A DNA stretch of 7,322 bases from Oceanospirillales bacterium. Its GTDB lineage: Bacteria > Pseudomonadota > Gammaproteobacteria > Xanthomonadales > SZUA-36. Made by a program: the position numbers and the translations under genes. Within the stretch, counting starts at the first letter, position 1. Each line of letters opens with the position of its first letter. The DNA lies in contig QIKG01000209.1 of NCBI GenBank assembly GCA_003232965.1, positions 1-7,322 of the forward strand. The letters run 5' to 3'. Below the pieces are notes generated by a model. It made no database searches. It was not told the origin of the DNA and saw nothing but the letters and a program-made list of their open reading frames with translations. Below are positions 4,183-7,322 of this stretch, piece by piece.

Positions 4183-6447
4183 ATGCGAAAAACTAAGATG
4201 ACAATTTTACATCTCGCCATTACCAGCGCACTAGCACTTGGTACATCCTCAATAGTTTTAGCTCAGGATCAGGAAGCTGATAACTCTTCTCAATCAGCCC
4301 TGCTCGAAGAGGTTATCGTCACAGCGCGTAAGCGAGAGGAATCTATCAATGAGGTACCACTGGCAATCACAGCGTATGGTTCCCAGCAACTTGAAGCATT
4401 GAAAATCCGTGACTTAAAGGACTTGTCAGTAGGAATGCCTAATGTCGCCATGGATGATATTGGCACCATTCGTTCGACAGCTAACTTCTCTATTCGCGGG
4501 CTTGGTATTAATAGCTCTATTCCATCAATCGACCCCACCGTTGGGGTTTTTATTGATGGCGTATATATGGGGCAGAACACCGGCATTATCATGGATATGT
4601 TTGATATTGAGAGTGTTGAAGTATTGCGTGGTCCGCAAGGAACTTTATTTGGACGCAATGTAACCGGTGGCGCAGTATTGATTAGCAGCAAGGGCCCCAC
4701 TAGCGAATTTGAAGCTTCAGCAAGGATTGCGGTAGATGGTAACCCTAATGGTGATGGTGGTTTAAATAAATACTATATGGCTAGCATGTCCGGGCCGTTA
4801 GGAGATTCGTTAGGCTTTCGAGTTAGCGCCTACCAAAATGATGATGATGGCTGGTTTGTGAATCTGGCAAATAACGAGGATTTCGGCAAGGCAAAAACCA
4901 CCATATTTCGTCCAGTTATCTCCTGGGATGTTACTGATAGTATCGATATGACATTGCGTTGGGAGCGAATGGAGTCTGAAGGTCAGGGCCCGGCTGGACA
5001 AACACATATCAATGGTAGTGGAGTTCCCGGATTTTTTGCTAATTTTGAGCGTGACAGCTTTGATTTTGCCATCGATGAAGAAGGCTTCTCTGATCTTGAA
5101 AATGATTTGGTTACTTTTCAAATCAATTGGGATGTGGCTTTTGGTGACGGTACTATCACCAACATCTTCGGCTGGAAAGACTTTTCCGCAGTAGGTGCGA
5201 GTGATATTGATGCCCAACCGGTATGGTTGTTTCATGCTGAATTCTGGAATTACCAGGAACAATTCAGTAATGAGTTACGCTATAACGGAAACTTTGGTAA
5301 TGCTACTGTTACCACCGGTGTTTTCTGGTTTACCAACGAAATAAACTACCACGAGCGGCGTAACCTGTTAGGAATTGCAACTGGTGGCGTAGCACCAGCA
5401 CTTACTCAGGATGGTGGTGGCGATTATACCGTCGACTCTTTGGCATGGTTTGCCTCTGTAGACTACCAACTGACCGATAATTGGATTATAAATACGGGTA
5501 TTCGCTATACGGATGAAGACAAGAGTGCCAGCATTGCATCCTTGATCCGTAATGTTAACAGCCCTTGTAATGTCACCTTAGGTACCTGTACCCCTGATTT
5601 TGTTGATAGCAACAGCTGGGGTGCCTGGTCTGGTAAGTTGGGTGCCACATATCTCATCTCCGATGATAGCTTGCTTTATGGTCACTTCACTCGGGCGCAT
5701 CGTTCAGGTGGTTATAACTTACGCAACACTGCCGTTGATACTGTCAATTTAGGCCCTGGTCCATTTGATCAGGAAACCGTTGATAATATCGAATTTGGTT
5801 ATAAAACTGGCTTAGGTGGTCGAGGTCAACTAAATGCAGCGGTATTTTACAACCAGATTGATGATATGCAACGAGAAATCAACCTTTCTGATCCAACCTC
5901 TGGCGTAGTGCAGGTAATAAGAAACACTGCCGATGCCAAAATCTTAGGCTTTGAGGTGGATACAACCTATGCAGTTACCGACAACATGGTGTTGTTGGCC
6001 TCCGTAGGTTATATAGATGCATCTTATACTAGCGTGCAATTCGACCTGAATGGTGATGGCGTAATTGATGGTGCTGATAGAAGTTTATCCCTACCGCGGG
6101 CCGCAAAGTTGACCTACAGCATAGGTGTGAATCATATCCTAGACTTTAATAGTGGCAGTGCCTTATCCAGCCGGCTGAGTTATGCCTACCGGGACAGGTC
6201 TTTCTATACCGATAATAATCTAGGCTTTCTGTTGTCGCAGAATATTCTGAATGCAGGCCTGGACTTCAGCACCGCTAACCAAAACTGGATATTCTCGCTT
6301 TACGGCCGCAATTTATTGAACAGCGTAAATCACGGTGGTGATACACAGTTACCCAATATGTTGGGCCCCGTGCCTACCGGCGGGACGTTCTCGCCCCTGT
6401 CAAAAGGTCGTGTAGCAGGTGTGGAAGTGACTTACCGCTTCCGTTAA
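4183..6447 (+). CDS. TonB-dependent outer-membrane receptor
   Basis: A 754-residue receptor importing an unknown ligand across the outer membrane with energy from TonB-ExbB-ExbD. Residues 1-27 are a signal peptide (RKTK, then a hydrophobic core ending IVLA). The TonB box EVIVTA follows at 43-48. The plug domain (about 50-170) shows IRG at 104-106, VGVFIDGVYMG and RGPQGTLFGRN from 149, all hallmarks of the family. The rest (about 180-754) is the 22-stranded barrel, with the late motif DNIEFGYKTGL and a final strand GVEVTYRFR. The terminal residue is Arg, one after the usual Phe. Surface-loop oddities are a cysteine pair C462/C469 and an EF-hand-like loop DLNGDGVIDGAD at 621-632. The style is that of the large receptor family common in marine gammaproteobacteria and sphingomonads. 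It stands alone, with no transport or regulatory partner nearby, so iron chelate, vitamin, glycan or aromatic ligands are all possible. Confidence 0.95.
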   Translation: MRKTKMTILHLAITSALALGTSSIVLAQDQEADNSSQSALLEEVIVTARKREESINEVPLAITAYGSQQLEALKIRDLKDLSVGMPNVAMDDIGTIRSTANFSIRGLGINSSIPSIDPTVGVFIDGVYMGQNTGIIMDMFDIESVEVLRGPQGTLFGRNVTGGAVLISSKGPTSEFEASARIAVDGNPNGDGGLNKYYMASMSGPLGDSLGFRVSAYQNDDDGWFVNLANNEDFGKAKTTIFRPVISWDVTDSIDMTLRWERMESEGQGPAGQTHINGSGVPGFFANFERDSFDFAIDEEGFSDLENDLVTFQINWDVAFGDGTITNIFGWKDFSAVGASDIDAQPVWLFHAEFWNYQEQFSNELRYNGNFGNATVTTGVFWFTNEINYHERRNLLGIATGGVAPALTQDGGGDYTVDSLAWFASVDYQLTDNWIINTGIRYTDEDKSASIASLIRNVNSPCNVTLGTCTPDFVDSNSWGAWSGKLGATYLISDDSLLYGHFTRAHRSGGYNLRNTAVDTVNLGPGPFDQETVDNIEFGYKTGLGGRGQLNAAVFYNQIDDMQREINLSDPTSGVVQVIRNTADAKILGFEVDTTYAVTDNMVLLASVGYIDASYTSVQFDLNGDGVIDGADRSLSLPRAAKLTYSIGVNHILDFNSGSALSSRLSYAYRDRSFYTDNNLGFLLSQNILNAGLDFSTANQNWIFSLYGRNLLNSVNHGGDTQLPNMLGPVPTGGTFSPLSKGRVAGVEVTYRFR

Positions 6448-6460
6448 GCTAAAGCTGATC

Positions 6461-6492
6461 AACCCCCGCAGTAACACTTTGCGGCGGGGGTT
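6461..6492 (+). terminator. GC-rich hairpin just after the receptor gene
   Basis: AACCCCCGC (6461-6469) pairs perfectly with GCGGGGGTT (6484-6492), a 9-bp stem with a 14-nt loop, 13 bp beyond the receptor's stop. Its position fits a terminator or a 3'-end stabiliser. The downstream sequence ACAAAAATATT is not a real U-tract, so simple intrinsic termination is uncertain. Confidence 0.5.
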
Positions 6493-6497
6493 ACAAA

Positions 6498-6556
6498 AAT
6501 ATTGGCCGCATGGGCGCTGCCGGTAACTTTCTGGCAACGAGAGCAGCGGCAATATT
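6498..6556 (-). terminator. Imperfect palindrome, probable leftward terminator
   Basis: AATATTGGCCGC (6498-6509) pairs with GCGGCAATATT (6546-6556), with one bulged G. Deeper inside, CGCTGCCGG pairs with CTGGCAACG, allowing a mismatch and a G-T pair. Read leftward, the stem ends in AATATTTTTG, a short U-run, so it could stop transcripts of the amidase/ybiI-like pair about 140 bp after the latter's stop. Its shape also resembles a dispersed palindromic repeat, but no second copy is in the window. The rest of the gap, 6557-6694, shows nothing I can name. Confidence 0.4.
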
Positions 6557-6694
6557 GAAATACACCCATATTAGCGCTTATTTCATAACTAACTTTCTTG
6601 CAAAAGCAACTACCGCGTATACATTTATTAGACATTTACCGTTCTTTAAAGTAAATCGGGTATACCTAGAGGTTTGTTTCAATCCTAGCCCGCA

Positions 6695-6961
6695 TCAACG
6701 CAACTGGCTATCCTTACTGCCCCGGCGGTTATATCCACTACTGGCTATTTGTTTTTTATCTGCCGTTGCCTGGCAGTTAATACATAGCCGAACCCCGGCA
6801 ATCGCCTCACGCCGAGCCGTGGGAATAACGGCATCACATTCCTCGCAGTTAATTAAACTCTCGCCCTGCGGTAACTGGCTACGCGCCCGCTTAATTGCAT
6901 CCTCTATAGTTGCATCAATCTGATCTTGCACTGCCCCGTCTTTTGCAAACCCGCCTGCCAT
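6695..6961 (-). CDS. ybiI: DksA/TraR-family C4 zinc-finger protein, YbiI-like
   Basis: The 88-residue protein matches the small DksA/TraR-type zinc-finger protein YbiI in length and order. It has an N-terminal DGAVQDQIDATIEDAIKRAR helix, then LPQGESL, then a C4 finger with C39, C42, C60 and C63 (CEEC, IPTARREAI, GVRLCINC), and a C-terminus YNRRGSKDSQLR that I recall as essentially identical in E. coli YbiI. It lacks the long coiled coil with acidic tip by which DksA acts in the RNA polymerase secondary channel, so a DksA-like activity should not be assumed; YbiI's own role is not established. D43 replaces the Gly I expect after the first cysteine pair. The ATG at 6959-6961 is preceded by AGGAG at 6 nt spacing. 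It follows the amidase gene by 36 bp with no visible promoter between, suggesting cotranscription. Confidence 0.9.
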   Translation of the reverse strand: MAGGFAKDGAVQDQIDATIEDAIKRARSQLPQGESLINCEECDAVIPTARREAIAGVRLCINCQATADKKQIASSGYNRRGSKDSQLR

Positions 6962-6997
6962 ATATTTCTCCTAGCTACTAACCGCCACTGCTAAAGG

Positions 6998-7322
6998 CTA
7001 GTTTTTAATTTCCGGTTGAGCAAATGCACCACGAGCGCTCTCAAAACCGGCGGCAGCACGAATTAACAGTGGCTCTGAGTGCATACCTGCCATAAACGAC
7101 ATGCCCAGGGGCAAACCTTCAACCAGGCCCATAGGAACTGTAATAGTGGGTAAAGCAGCCATTGCCGATAGCTGGGTACTGCCGGGTTGTTGAGTGGCTG
7201 ATTTTCTTTCATTCTTGAGCAAACCCGCAACGCCATAACTTGGTGCAACCAACATATCTACATTATTTTTTCTGAGAATTACTGCAATTCCGCTTGCCAA
7301 CAAATGCTGCTTAATGGAAGCA
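6998..7322 (-). CDS. Amidase (amidase-signature family), C-terminal part
   Basis: The frame is open from the right edge to the TAG at 6998-7000, giving the last 107 residues. It shows the usual end of amidase-signature enzymes (GatA and relatives): VDMLVAPSYGVA, then STQLSAMAALPTITVPMG, EGLPLGMSF, and a closing helix with EPLLIRAAAGFE. The catalytic Ser-cisSer-Lys triad lies upstream of the window, so activity and substrate cannot be judged. In this family the visible Pro-Met-Gly and GLPLG segments help form the core beside the active site. It is the first visible gene of a leftward pair with the ybiI-like gene. A TTG at 7301-7303 is not a true start, since the frame continues in family style to the edge. 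Confidence 0.85.
   Translation of the reverse strand, partial: ASIKQHLLASGIAVILRKNNVDMLVAPSYGVAGLLKNERKSATQQPGSTQLSAMAALPTITVPMGLVEGLPLGMSFMAGMHSEPLLIRAAAGFESARGAFAQPEIKN

Noticed and set aside
4810..5262. Leftward 150-codon open frame
   Set aside because: It is antisense to the receptor barrel, where family motifs and strand pattern fix the rightward frame.
6510..6923. Rightward 137-codon open frame
   Set aside because: Most of it is antisense to the well-supported YbiI-like gene, and the rest crosses a palindrome; the translation has no domain character.

Overview
The window looks like chromosomal DNA of a Gram-negative bacterium, most likely a marine-type gammaproteobacterium. It encodes a TonB-dependent outer-membrane receptor, a small outer-membrane beta-barrel protein and a YbiI-type zinc-finger protein whose C-terminus matches the enterobacterial family almost to the letter. 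The taxonomic guess rests on protein style only. I see no phage, plasmid, CRISPR or rRNA/tRNA signal.

Layout, left to right. Positions 1-150 hold at most the start of an unidentified leftward gene. A leftward intrinsic terminator (152-172) is followed by a 163-bp imperfect palindrome (207-369) that looks like a MITE flanked by TTAA. Next come a leftward small outer-membrane beta-barrel gene (396-932), a structured leftward terminator (1020-1085), and a leftward secreted protein of unknown function with a glycine-zipper segment and a lysine-rich tail (1172-2344). A mostly empty intergenic region (2345-2682) contains a possible relic of an amidase C-terminus. A leftward CNNM/DUF21-CBS membrane protein gene (2683-3758) is split by an exact 11-bp tandem duplication. 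After an AT-rich divergent intergenic region with several short tandem repeats comes a rightward TonB-dependent receptor (4183-6447). It converges, across two hairpins, on a leftward pair: a ybiI-like zinc-finger gene (6695-6961) preceded by the C-terminal part of an amidase that runs off the right edge (6998-7322).

How the genes relate. The leftward genes between 396 and 3758 each have their own plausible promoter, so they are probably single units and not one operon. The amidase and ybiI-like genes are 36 bp apart and probably cotranscribed. The receptor stands alone, with no TonB/ExbBD, transporter or regulator gene beside it, so its substrate cannot be inferred from context.

I did not find a convincing new multi-gene system. 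The strongest unusual signals are the 11-bp duplication that breaks the CNNM gene (removing one copy restores a full 354-residue protein), the MITE-like palindrome separating the porin-like gene from its likely terminator, and a cluster of short perfect tandem duplications between 2409 and 4143.
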